Part shown: piece after piece, positions 35,644 to 45,438 of the stretch
How the letters are laid out: every line of letters starts with the position of its first letter
Position numbering within the stretch: the stretch's first letter is position 1
Made by a program: the position numbers and the translations under genes
Assembly (NCBI GenBank): GCA_963790085.1
Contig: CAWBNH010000006.1
Coordinates: forward strand, 186,001 to 250,000
DNA length: 64,000 bases
Direction of reading: 5' to 3'
Origin: CAXMST01 sp963790085
Lineage (GTDB): Bacteria > Actinomycetota > Thermoleophilia > Solirubrobacterales > 70-9
Notes under the pieces: model-generated
What the model was told of the DNA's origin: nothing
Databases searched by the model: none
Seen by the model: the letters and a program-made list of their open reading frames with translations, nothing else

Positions 35644-35707
35644 ATCAGGGATTGTACGACGGCCCGCAAGCCCCCGGCCGCTGCTGCAGCCGCCGGGCCC
35701 CGCTCGC

Positions 35708-36025
35708 TCAGCTCAGCCGCGAGCCGCAGGAACGGCAGCCGTCGGCCGCCGTCAGCGGGCCGCTGCAGACCGGGCACTCGACCGGGTGGCCGGCGTTCAG
35801 GGCCGCCCAGGTGGTGAGCATGACCTCCTCGAGCCTGCGCTCGCGCTCACCCCGGTCGGCGAGCGGCGCGGCCTGCGGCGGCCCGGCGGGCCGGGCGCCG
35901 ATCTCGAACAGCCGGTCGGCGGCGATCGCCCCGCCGCCGCGACGCTGACGGGTGCGGGGCTGATGCACTGAACGCTGACGACGCCGACGCCCGGTCTTCC
36001 TGTCTGCCGTTTTCATCTGCCTCAC
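35708..36025 (-). CDS. Basic protein with C-terminal zinc ribbon, coupled to lexA
   Basis: A 105-residue protein. The first 30 residues are highly basic (KTGRRRRQRS..., RTRQRRGGG), the middle is ordinary, and the C terminus is a compact zinc ribbon with CPVCSGPLT (about residue 84) and CRSCGSRLS at the very end. It overlaps the lexA stop by 4 bases if GTG 36025 is used; ATG 36016 is the alternative. Being cotranscribed with lexA, it is likely part of the LexA-controlled unit; nucleic-acid binding is a guess from composition. Confidence 0.65.
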   Translation of the reverse strand: MRQMKTADRKTGRRRRQRSVHQPRTRQRRGGGAIAADRLFEIGARPAGPPQAAPLADRGERERRLEEVMLTTWAALNAGHPVECPVCSGPLTAADGCRSCGSRLS

Positions 36026-36627
36026 ACCTTTCTGAAGACTCCGATCACGCGGCCGAGGATCTCCGCCTCGCGCGTGATGATCGGCTCGTAGTCGGGGTTC
36101 TCGGGCTGCAGTCGAATCGCGTCCGCCTCGCGGAAGTACCGCTTGACGGTCGCCTCGTCGCCGAGCAGGGCGACGATGATCTCGCCGTTGGCGGCCTCGT
36201 CGGCGGGCCGGACGATGACCAGATCGCCCTCGAGGATGCCGGCGTCCCGCATCGAGTCGCCCCGCACCCTGAGGCCGTAGTCACCGGACTCGGCGCCGAG
36301 CATCGCCGGCACCTCGAGCATCTCCTCGATGTTCTCCTCGGCGAGGATCGGTGAGCCGGCCGCGACCTGGCCAACCAGCGGCACGCCCGGAGCCATCACG
36401 CGCTTGGCGCGATCGACGAGCACCTCGATCGCGCGTGGCTTCGACGGGTCCCGGCGCAGGACTCCGGACTTCTCCAGCTTCGCGAGGTGCGCGTGCACGG
36501 TGGAGGGCGAATGCAGGCCGAGCGCCTTGCCGATCTCGCGCACCGTCGGCGGGTAGCCGGTCTTCTCCAGATGCCGGTTGATGAACTCGAAGATCTCGCT
36601 CTGGCGCTTGGTCAGGTTGAGGTCCAT
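36022..36627 (-). CDS. lexA: SOS repressor LexA
   Basis: A 201-residue LexA. It has an N-terminal winged HTH (LTKRQSEIFEFINRHLEKTGYPPTVREIGKALGLHSPSTVHAHLAKLEKSGVL), the self-cleavage Ala-Gly in QVAAGSPI, the catalytic Ser in RVRGDSMRDAG, and the Lys in EATVKRYFRE. I use ATG 36627, which has GAGGAG about 11 bases upstream; a GTG at 36639 would overlap that site. A LexA box 48 bases upstream indicates autorepression. Confidence 0.96.
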   Translation of the reverse strand: MDLNLTKRQSEIFEFINRHLEKTGYPPTVREIGKALGLHSPSTVHAHLAKLEKSGVLRRDPSKPRAIEVLVDRAKRVMAPGVPLVGQVAAGSPILAEENIEEMLEVPAMLGAESGDYGLRVRGDSMRDAGILEGDLVIVRPADEAANGEIIVALLGDEATVKRYFREADAIRLQPENPDYEPIITREAEILGRVIGVFRKV

Positions 36628-36674
36628 TTGATCGGTCACTCCTCAGAAGCCTGCTGACGGCTCGCTCGCGGACG

Positions 36675-36688
36675 GGAACACACGTTCG
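36675..36688. promoter_or_regulatory. LexA (SOS) box upstream of lexA
   Basis: GGAACACACGTTCG matches the CGAAC-N4-GTTCG operator with one mismatch in the first half-site. It lies between the lexA start and the tRNA-Leu gene, the right place for autoregulation, and closely matches the box at 19422-19435. Confidence 0.82.
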
Positions 36689-36766
36689 TAGAGTAGACCG
36701 CCTCGCGGACGGAATCAACCGACCGATCGATCGCCGTCGCCTCCCCACTATGATCCGCCCCGCCCT

Positions 36767-36853
<87 letters not shown>

Positions 36854-36946
36854 CTAAGGAAGCCCTGAACGCCGGGCTCCCGCACTCAGCGAAGCTCCCG
36901 GAGCAGAAACGCGCGGCCCGCTGCGCCTTGGTCGGCCGGTTGCCGG

Positions 36947-37171
36947 CTAGAGCTTCAGCTGGACGATCGTGTTGACGACGAACAGCACCGCGAAGAAGAT
37001 CGTCCAGCGGTCGAGGTTGCGCTCGACCAGCGATCCGCCCCCGAATGAGCTGCCGCCGCCACCGATCCCGAACGCTCCCGAGAGGCCCGCGTCCTTGCCG
37101 GAGTGCAGCAGGATCAGCAGGATCAGGATCACCGAGATCAGGATCTGGACTATGCCGAGCAGTGTCTCCAC
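36947..37171 (-). CDS. secG: Preprotein translocase subunit SecG
   Basis: A 74-residue membrane protein with two hydrophobic segments (LLGIVQILISVILILLILL and WTIFFAVLFVVNTIVQLKL) joined by a loop containing HSGKDAGLSGAFGIGGGGSSFGG. This is the typical SecG topology and conserved loop. The start is GTG with no strong ribosome site. It assists SecYEG-driven export. Confidence 0.93.
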   Translation of the reverse strand: METLLGIVQILISVILILLILLHSGKDAGLSGAFGIGGGGSSFGGGSLVERNLDRWTIFFAVLFVVNTIVQLKL

Positions 37172-37181
37172 GGGCGGCAGT

Positions 37182-37529
37182 CTAGACGGAGCCGCGACCC
37201 GGCTCCCGCTCACCCTCGCGGTCGGTCGCCGGCTCGCGAGGGGCGACTGCCGGGCGCTGCGCGTCGATCTGCTTGAGGATCGCGATCGCCTCGGCCCGCA
37301 GCTCGGCGTTCTGGCGCCGGAAGTCGGCCTCGCTGAGCTTGCCCTGAGCGCGATCGAGCTCGGTGTCGCGGATCTCCCGGTACTTCGCCTGCTTACGGGC
37401 CTCGAGGGCGGCGAGGGCCGCATCGGCCGCAGCTTGGCGGGCACCGTCCGAGCTCGCCGAGCGTCGCAGCGGCACCGAGACGAAGGCGGCCACGAGGGCA
37501 AGGATTGCGATCGCGATCAGCACTTCCAC
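37182..37529 (-). CDS. CcmI-like cytochrome c biogenesis accessory protein
   Basis: A 115-residue protein: one N-terminal membrane segment (VLIAIAILALVAAFVSVPL) and a coiled-coil region (ALEARKQAKYREIRDTELDRAQGKLSEADFRRQNAELRAEAIAILKQID) that matches the N-terminal part of CcmI/CycH-type proteins. It lacks the TPR half of full-length CcmI. It lies 19 bases after ccmF in the same operon. Alternative GTG starts at 37529 and 37523 differ by two codons. Confidence 0.75.
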   Translation of the reverse strand: MEVLIAIAILALVAAFVSVPLRRSASSDGARQAAADAALAALEARKQAKYREIRDTELDRAQGKLSEADFRRQNAELRAEAIAILKQIDAQRPAVAPREPATDREGEREPGRGSV

Positions 37530-37548
37530 CCGTCGATGCCGCCGATCT

Positions 37549-39771
<2,223 letters not shown>

Positions 39772-39774
39772 GCC

Positions 39775-40194
39775 TCAGTCCTCGTACTCGACATTGGGGT
39801 CGTCCCCGTACTGCTCCTTGAACTTAGACGGGCACTTTGTGACGAGGCTGTCCTTCTCGCCGACCAAAACACCCTCGCTGTTCAATGCGCCGGTGACGAT
39901 CACCTCTCGCCCGGGCCGGAACGGATCGGGCACCGCCCCATCGTATTCCACCATCACGGAGTCCCCCTCGCCGTCCTTGTCGACGATCTCGAACCGCCGC
40001 GGGTCACCCTGGAGGTCCTTCGTTACCAATCCCTCCACGTCGGCCGTCTCACCCGGCCCACGGGCGAGCAGCTCCGAGGGCTCGATTGCGTCGTTGGCCG
40101 CACTGAAAGATGTGTATATCAGCGCCACGGCGAGCAGGACCGCTGCTGACAAGGCGACGACGAGACGGATCTGGCGCTTCTTCTCGGGGTTCAT
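39775..40194 (-). CDS. ccmE: Cytochrome c maturation heme chaperone CcmE, Cys-type variant
   Basis: A 139-residue protein: one N-terminal membrane anchor (LVVALSAAVLLAVALIYTSF) and an OB-fold heme-chaperone domain (ADVEGLVTKDL..., VMVEYDGAVPDPFRPGREVIVTGAL). The covalent heme ligand, normally His in a HxxxY-like motif, is Cys here in VTKCPSKFKEQY (about residue 119), as in the CxxxY CcmE variants of some archaea and sulfate reducers, but with Phe in place of the Tyr. ATG 40194 is supported by the family N terminus MNPEKKRQ. Confidence 0.88.
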   Translation of the reverse strand: MNPEKKRQIRLVVALSAAVLLAVALIYTSFSAANDAIEPSELLARGPGETADVEGLVTKDLQGDPRRFEIVDKDGEGDSVMVEYDGAVPDPFRPGREVIVTGALNSEGVLVGEKDSLVTKCPSKFKEQYGDDPNVEYED

Positions 40195-40309
40195 TCGGCG
40201 GCTGATTATCGCAGGGTGCCGTCCTCGACCGGCCAACGTCCAGCCCGTGCCACCGGATCCTCGGGGTCGCGCCGAACGGGCGCGGAGCCGGCCCTGATAT
40301 GAATGTGAG

Positions 40310-41017
40310 ATGGCCGACTCCCGCACGATGCTGATCACCGGAGCGAGCACCGGGATCGGTGCCGAAACCGCGCGCATGGCCCACGAGGCCGGCTACGGTC
40401 TGGTCCTCGCGGCGCGAACCGAGGAGTCCCTGCACTCCCTCGCGGACGAGCTCGGCGGCGGATCGGACGTGCTCGCCCAGACCTGCGACGTGACCGAATG
40501 GGACCAGGTCCAGGAGCTGGTCGCGGCCGGCAACGAGCGCTTCGGCGGCATCGACGTGGTCTTCGCCAACGCCGGCTTCGGGGCGAGCCGTGGCTTCACC
40601 GAGGAGTCGGTCGAGCACTGGAAGTCGATGGTCCTGACCAACGTCTACGGCGTCGCGCTGACGATTCGCGCGACGCTGCCGGCGATGCTCGAGCGTGGAA
40701 CCGGGCACTACCTGATCACCAGCTCGGTCGCCGGACGGCGCGCCCTGCCCGGCTCGCTCTACTCGGCGACCAAGTGGGCGGCGACGGCGATCGGCGAGGC
40801 GCTGCGGCTCGAGCTGCGGGGCATGCACGACAACACCGCGATCAAGGTGACCCTGGTCGAGCCCGGCATGGTCGAGACGCCGTTCTTCGACAACCCGCCG
40901 ATGGAGGGCGCGCTGCAACCCGAGGACATCGCGGCCGCGGTGATGTTCGCGCTCGAGCAGCCCGATCGCGCCGACGTCAACGAGATCCTGATCCGCCCGA
41001 CCGGCCAGCCGCTCTAG
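40310..41017 (+). CDS. Short-chain dehydrogenase/reductase
   Basis: A 235-residue classical SDR. The nucleotide-binding motif TGASTGIG (about residues 10-17), NAG (FANAGFGAS), the catalytic Ser in LITSSVAG and the YSATKWA motif with Tyr and Lys are all present. An NAD(P)H-dependent alcohol/ketone oxidoreductase; the substrate is unknown. It is divergent from ccmE by 115 bases. Confidence 0.93.
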   Translation: MADSRTMLITGASTGIGAETARMAHEAGYGLVLAARTEESLHSLADELGGGSDVLAQTCDVTEWDQVQELVAAGNERFGGIDVVFANAGFGASRGFTEESVEHWKSMVLTNVYGVALTIRATLPAMLERGTGHYLITSSVAGRRALPGSLYSATKWAATAIGEALRLELRGMHDNTAIKVTLVEPGMVETPFFDNPPMEGALQPEDIAAAVMFALEQPDRADVNEILIRPTGQPL

Positions 41018-41058
41018 CAGCCCCCGGCCCGGTCGGCCTCGGCGCGAGATGCGAGAAC

Positions 41059-41075
41059 CCCCTGATAGTCAGGGG
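41059..41075. terminator. Hairpin between convergent genes
   Basis: CCCCTGA (41059-41065), a TAG loop and TCAGGGG (41069-41075) form a 7-bp stem in the 81-base gap between the convergent SDR and TfoX-like genes. An outer CGCGAG/CTCGCG pairing is possible. There is no T-tract, so this is a modest candidate for a shared terminator. Confidence 0.45.
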
Positions 41076-41098
41076 TAGGACGACACTCGCGGGACCGT

Positions 41099-41431
41099 CT
41101 AGGCCTTCGGCGGCAACGAGGCCGCGTGGTCGGCGCCGGCTTCCACCCAGGACGCGAGCTCGGCATCGGCGTCGATGCCCTCGGTCCCGACGTAGACCAT
41201 GCCGCGCAGCGGCTTGCCGGTGAAATCCATCGGGCGGACGTGCTCCTCCGCGAGCGCCCGCTCGGCGTCGTCGTAGTCGAGCCGGACCATCAGCTCGTCG
41301 CCGAGCACCCCGCAGGCCATGTTGCGGTTGATCATGAAGGCAAGGCCGCCGAACATCTTGCGCTCGCTGACCCCCTCGCGCGGGGCGAGCAGGATGCGGA
41401 CACGGTCGGCGAGTGCCTCGTCGTAGGCCAA
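41099..41431 (-). CDS. TfoX/Sxy N-terminal domain protein
   Basis: A 110-residue protein of the TfoX-N family. It shows VSERKMFGGLAFMINRNMACGVLGDELMVRLD (about residues 20-52) and MDFTGKPLRGMVYVG. In proteobacteria full-length TfoX/Sxy activates competence genes, but stand-alone N-terminal-domain proteins are widespread and unstudied. No C-terminal TfoX domain or competence genes are nearby. Confidence 0.88.
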   Translation of the reverse strand: MAYDEALADRVRILLAPREGVSERKMFGGLAFMINRNMACGVLGDELMVRLDYDDAERALAEEHVRPMDFTGKPLRGMVYVGTEGIDADAELASWVEAGADHAASLPPKA

Positions 41432-41559
41432 GGGGATCGCGGGCAGACGATAGGCCAGCGATCAGCGCGGCGCCGTCCCGTTCGAGCGGCGACGCGCACG
41501 TCCGCCGTCTCGGGCATGATCGAAGGCGACTGATCGCGGCCCGCGGGAAGAGAGCGCAC

Positions 41560-41964
41560 ATGACCTACCAGCTGATCGAGCATCCGAATGAGATCGAGCT
41601 CCAGATCGAGGACGTCAACCTCGAGGCGGTGCTGGCCGAGGCGCTGCTCGCGCTGAGTGATGTCTTCGCCGCCGCCAGCGCCGAGTCGGGCACCCCGGTG
41701 ACGCACGAGATCGTGATTCAGGCCGATGACTTCCAGGCGCTGCTCGGGGCCTGGATGGCGGAGCTCGTCCGGCTCGCCGAGACCGACGGCTTCATACCCG
41801 AGCGGGTCGAGACGATCAGGCTCGAGCCGACCAGCGTCGTCGCCGTCGTCGCCGGCGAGCGCGGGATAGCCGAGAGCAAGATCAAGGCCGTCACCTACGA
41901 CCGGCTCGAGGTGGCACGGCTCGAGGACGGCGCCTGGACCGCCCGCGTGATCCTCGACGTCTGA
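41560..41964 (+). CDS. Archease-like protein
   Basis: A 134-residue protein with the overall archease pattern: an EH-x-x-x-hydrophobic N terminus, AEALLALSDVFA, a central WMAELVRLAETDGFIPE segment and the C-terminal IKAVTYDRLEVARLEDG...RVILDV. Archease activates the RNA ligase RtcB by helping metal and GMP loading. The usual HTAD metal motif reads HPNE, and the Asp before the central Trp is Ala, so metal binding may be altered. No rtcB is in this window. Confidence 0.78.
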   Translation: MTYQLIEHPNEIELQIEDVNLEAVLAEALLALSDVFAAASAESGTPVTHEIVIQADDFQALLGAWMAELVRLAETDGFIPERVETIRLEPTSVVAVVAGERGIAESKIKAVTYDRLEVARLEDGAWTARVILDV

Positions 41965-41980
41965 CCCGCTGTACCGATCC

Positions 41981-42355
41981 CTAGTCGACGAAGAACGGCT
42001 TCGAGGCGCTCCGCTTGCAGGTCCCTGACCGGACGCTCTTCTTCGCCACGACCGCCTTGTAGTAGCCGTTTACGACCGGGCCGACCGGATCGTAGGTCCA
42101 GGTCCCGTCCCGATTGCTGACGACGCCGTCGGCGTAGGGCGCGTATCCCGAGAAGCCGTCAGGGTCGCGGACGAGCTTCAGCTCGCGCGCCCGGCACGCA
42201 CCCTTCTTCGTCTTGACCAGACCGTAGAAGTACTCCGCGGTGCCACCCGGCGGCAGGTGCATCGTCACCTTCGCCCCGTAGCGACCACCCGCGAGGGAGG
42301 TGCTGCAGACCAGCATCACGAGTACAGCTGCCAGAGGCAGGGCCCTGAGCTTCAA
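41981..42355 (-). CDS. Small secreted protein with two cysteines
   Basis: The mature product is about 100 residues after a signal peptide (KLRALPLAAVLVMLVCSTSLAGG). The TTG at 42355 is chosen because CGGAG lies 6 bases upstream and it gives a compact signal; an ATG at 42400 adds 15 residues but lacks a ribosome site. The body contains HLPPGGTAEYFYGLVKTKKGAC and a second Cys near the end (GTCKRSASKPFF), suggesting a disulfide-linked beta-sandwich. I do not recognise the family. Confidence 0.65.
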   Translation of the reverse strand: MKLRALPLAAVLVMLVCSTSLAGGRYGAKVTMHLPPGGTAEYFYGLVKTKKGACRARELKLVRDPDGFSGYAPYADGVVSNRDGTWTYDPVGPVVNGYYKAVVAKKSVRSGTCKRSASKPFFVD

Positions 42356-42454
42356 GACAGACTCCGTTCTCTCGAGGACGTGGCGGGTCAGGGTAGTCAC
42401 CGGCCGGCCCGGCGGATCAGCCCCCGAGCAAACCGGGCGGATGCTGTCCGAGGG

Positions 42455-44185
42455 CTAGCGCCTCTCACAGCGCTTCAGCTTGTCCTTGCCGGGGCCGCCC
42501 CTGCCGGAGTCCCTTCTGCCCGGCCCGCAGTCGAGCTTGTCCCGGCCCTTCTCGCCACGGAGTTTGTCGTTGGCGCCGCCGCCCTTCAGGTTGTCATTGC
42601 CGTCGCCGCCGCAGATCCCGTCCTTGCCGCCCTTGCCGTTCAGCGTGTCATTGCCGCCAAGGCCGAGGAAGCCGTCCTTGCGCCCGCTGCCCTTGAGCTT
42701 GTCGCGCCCGCTGGTGCCGACGTGGTTGACGAGCGTGCCCGCGCACTTGACCCGCTCGTAGGCTCCGATGTCACAACGCTTCTTCTTCCGCGGAGCGCCG
42801 CGCTGGTCGCCGGACGGACAGCCACCGGCCCCGACTGCGACGGCGGCGCGATTGCCCGCGTCGATCGCAGGAGAGCTGCCCAGCAGGGCGTGGGTGAACG
42901 TCGGCCCTCCGTTGTCGGCCAGCGACTTGAGCCGGGGGTCGATCGGCGCGAGGGCGCTACCGACCTGGTCGCCGGCCACCGCTGCGAAGCCACACCCCGT
43001 CGCGTCGCCGACCAGGTTGAAGCCGGCGCTTGCCACCGCCCCACTGCAGTCAGGAGCCGCAGAGTCCGCGTTCTCGGCGAGCAGGGAGTTGGCCAGGGTC
43101 AGCGAGCCGGCATCGACGAAGATCCCGCCGCCGACCTCCAGGCCGCCGCCGTCGCCATCGGCATCGGCGGTGTTGTCGCTAACCGTCGAGCTGCGCAGCC
43201 GGACGACCGGCGCGTTCTGGAGATGGATCCCGCCGCCCTGGTCGTCAGCCCGATTGCCGCTCACGGTCACGTTGGTCAGCGTCACGTCAGCGTCGTTCTG
43301 GATCGCGAGACCTGCCCCGACCTCGGTGGACGCCACTGACGCGGAGGATCTGTTGTCGCTGATCGTCGTCTGCTGGATCTCGGTGATCGACTCGTTCTGC
43401 AGGAAGAGGCCGGCGCCCCGGCCGGCCACGGAGTTCTCCGAGATCGCCGAGTCGCGGATCGTCATCCGCCCGTTGTTCTGGTTCATCACCGCGCCGGCGA
43501 ACGTGCCGGCGGTCGCGTTCCCGGCAATCGTCGTCCGCGCGATCGTGAGCACAGCGTCGTTCTGGTTCATCACCCCCGAGGCGAAGGAGCCGGTGAGGGA
43601 GTTGTCACTGATGACGCTGTCGCGGATCGTCATCACCGAGTCGTTCTGGTTGAAGATGCCGCCGCCGAAGCTGTCGCCGTCGTTGCCGCTGACGCTGACG
43701 TCGGTGAGCGTCGACACGGACTCGTTCTCGCCAAGGATGCCGGCACCAAAGCTGCCGGCGCCGTCGGTGATCGTCAGCCCCGAGAGGGAGATCACCGGCG
43801 CCGCCCCGCCCGACAGCGGATCGAGTTGGAGAACGCGCTCGCCGGTGACGCTGCCGCCGCCGTCGATCGTGGACTCGTCGACGCCGGCGCCGGTCAGGGT
43901 GAGGTCGTCGAGGATGTCGAGGTCGCCGTCGAGCGCGGCATCCTCGTCCGTGCCGACCTGGGACAGCTGGTAGGTCCCCGCGTCGAGCGCGATCGAGTCC
44001 TCTCCGGGAGCGAGGTTGGCGGCCCGGATCGCCTCGCGGAGCGAGCAGTCCCCGGGCGCACAGGCGCCGGGCACCGGATCGTCGAGGCGCGTGACCGTGA
44101 ACGGCGCCGCGAGCGCTTCGGTGGCGAGCAGCGCCGACAGCGCAATCCCCGCTCCGAGGGCAACCAGGGCCCTGCCGGCGATCAC
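42455..44185 (-). CDS. Secreted right-handed beta-helix protein with CSLREA and RTX-like repeats
   Basis: A 576-residue exported protein. GTG 44185 is preferred (GGGGAG 5 bases upstream, then a clean signal peptide). After the signal comes a CSLREA segment (CAPGDCSLREAIRAAN). A parallel beta-helix of repeated strands follows with SVISDNS/TVSGNRADDQ-type repeats (about residues 100-400). Then come the choice-of-anchor region with PIDPRLKSLADNGGPTFTHALL and GGCPSGDQRGAPR, and finally glycine/aspartate nonapeptide-like repeats (GLGGNDTLNGKGGKDGICGGDGNDN...) of the calcium-binding type. It is likely a surface or extracellular polysaccharide-binding protein. Confidence 0.88.
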   Translation of the reverse strand: MIAGRALVALGAGIALSALLATEALAAPFTVTRLDDPVPGACAPGDCSLREAIRAANLAPGEDSIALDAGTYQLSQVGTDEDAALDGDLDILDDLTLTGAGVDESTIDGGGSVTGERVLQLDPLSGGAAPVISLSGLTITDGAGSFGAGILGENESVSTLTDVSVSGNDGDSFGGGIFNQNDSVMTIRDSVISDNSLTGSFASGVMNQNDAVLTIARTTIAGNATAGTFAGAVMNQNNGRMTIRDSAISENSVAGRGAGLFLQNESITEIQQTTISDNRSSASVASTEVGAGLAIQNDADVTLTNVTVSGNRADDQGGGIHLQNAPVVRLRSSTVSDNTADADGDGGGLEVGGGIFVDAGSLTLANSLLAENADSAAPDCSGAVASAGFNLVGDATGCGFAAVAGDQVGSALAPIDPRLKSLADNGGPTFTHALLGSSPAIDAGNRAAVAVGAGGCPSGDQRGAPRKKKRCDIGAYERVKCAGTLVNHVGTSGRDKLKGSGRKDGFLGLGGNDTLNGKGGKDGICGGDGNDNLKGGGANDKLRGEKGRDKLDCGPGRRDSGRGGPGKDKLKRCERR

Positions 44186-44283
44186 ACGTGCTCCCCGGCC
44201 ACAGCGCGCATCCTCCGTCTCCACGGACACACCCTATACGGCTGCCGACGCGCAATCAACACCCCAACGGAGGGCTCGAACGA

Positions 44284-44356
44284 AGCGGACGACGGGACTC
44301 GAACCCGCTACCTCGAGCTTGGGAAGCTCGCGCTCTACCAGGTGAGCTACGTCCGC
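44284..44356 (-). tRNA. tRNA-Gly (anticodon CCC)
   Basis: A 73-base tRNA on the minus strand. Acceptor GCGGACG pairs with CGTCCGC. The D arm is TAGCTCACCTGGTAGAGC, the anticodon stem CGAGC/GCTCG encloses TTCCCAA (anticodon CCC), and the T arm is GCGGGTTCGAGTCCCGT. The discriminator base is T (U in the RNA), and CCA is not encoded. Confidence 0.95.
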
Positions 44357-44419
44357 GAGGGCTCCATTCTATGCCGCAGGAGCCGGAGCGGCGGGCGCCG
44401 CTGTCTAAGCTCCCGGCCG

Positions 44420-44974
44420 ATGAGCAACCGCGCGTTTCTCGCTGTAATCGGGGCGCTCGCCGTGATCGCCCTGCTTGCCTTCGGCGTATTCAAGGCCGAG
44501 CCCAGCCTGGCGGTGGGCGAGGCGCCGCCGGATGCCCCGCTGCCCCGCCTGGACGGCAGCGGGGACGCCGCGATCGCCGACTTCGCCGGCTCCTGGGTGC
44601 TGGTCAACTTCTGGGCCTCGTGGTGCGGGCCGTGCGAGAGCGAGTCGCCCGACATCCAGACGCTGCTCGAGGATCGCGCCGAGGACGGGCTGGTGGTGTT
44701 CGGGATCAACTCGCGCGACGCCACCGACAGCGCCCGTGCCTTCGAGCAGGAGCTGGGCCTGACCTGGGAGATGGTCCGGGACGGAGACGGCAAGCGGATG
44801 GACGAGTTCGGGATCCCCGGGCTGCCGGAGTCGTTCCTCGTCGATCCGGAGGGCCGGCTCGCGGCGATCTGCCGGGGCCCATTGACGCTCCGGCAGCTGA
44901 ACGGCGTGGTCGGGCCATTCCTCGACGGCGCGAGGCCGGCGGCGGCCGACGTGCCCCCCTTCTGCGAGGTCTGA
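44420..44974 (+). CDS. Thioredoxin-like TlpA/DsbE (CcmG-type) protein
   Basis: A 184-residue membrane-anchored thiol-disulfide protein. It has an N-terminal anchor (FLAVIGALAVIALLAFGVF) and a thioredoxin fold with FWASWCGPCESESPD (Cys69, Cys72), the TlpA insert, and the cis-Pro segment GIPGLPESFLVDPEG. It overlaps ccmH by one base, so it most likely acts as CcmG, reducing apocytochrome c CxxCH thiols. Confidence 0.93.
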   Translation: MSNRAFLAVIGALAVIALLAFGVFKAEPSLAVGEAPPDAPLPRLDGSGDAAIADFAGSWVLVNFWASWCGPCESESPDIQTLLEDRAEDGLVVFGINSRDATDSARAFEQELGLTWEMVRDGDGKRMDEFGIPGLPESFLVDPEGRLAAICRGPLTLRQLNGVVGPFLDGARPAAADVPPFCEV

Positions 44975-45438
44975 TGCGGGCCGTGCGGATACTCGCGGCG
45001 ACGCTCGCGCTGACGGTTCTGATGCCGGCGACGGCCATCGCCCAGCAGGCGCCGCCGTCGCTGCCCGACATCGAGGACGAGGTTATGTGCCCGACCTGCG
45101 GGTTCTCGCTCGCGCTCTCGGAGTCGCCGCAGGCGAATCAGATCCGCGACCTGATCCGGCAGCTGATCGACGAAGGGCTGACCAAGGAGCAGATCAAGGA
45201 CGCGCTCGTCCTCGAGTACGGGCCCGAGGTGCTCGCGAGCCCGGAGACCAGCGGGTTCGACCTCGCCGCCTGGGTCGTCCCCGGGCTCGCGATCCTGATC
45301 GCCGGCGGGGCGCTGACGATCGGCGTCCGCCGCTGGCGCTCGGCCGGTGGCGGCGGGCCGGGCGTCCCCTCGCGGCTCGAGCCTGAGCCCGGCGACGACG
45401 AGCGCCTCGCGGCCGACCTCGATCGCTACCGGCTCTAG
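44974..45438 (+). CDS. ccmH: Cytochrome c maturation protein CcmH
   Basis: A 154-residue CcmH/CycL-type protein with a cleavable signal peptide (LAATLALTVLMPATAIAQQ). A three-helix domain carries the redox pair MCPTCGFSLALSES (Cys39, Cys42), the canonical LRCxxC position, with the following LIRQLIDEGLTKEQIKDALVLEYGPEVLA. A C-terminal membrane anchor (WVVPGLAILIAGGALTIGV) closes it. It presents reduced apocytochrome to CcmF. It ends 4 bases inside the convergent 45435 gene. Confidence 0.95.
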   Translation: MRAVRILAATLALTVLMPATAIAQQAPPSLPDIEDEVMCPTCGFSLALSESPQANQIRDLIRQLIDEGLTKEQIKDALVLEYGPEVLASPETSGFDLAAWVVPGLAILIAGGALTIGVRRWRSAGGGGPGVPSRLEPEPGDDERLAADLDRYRL

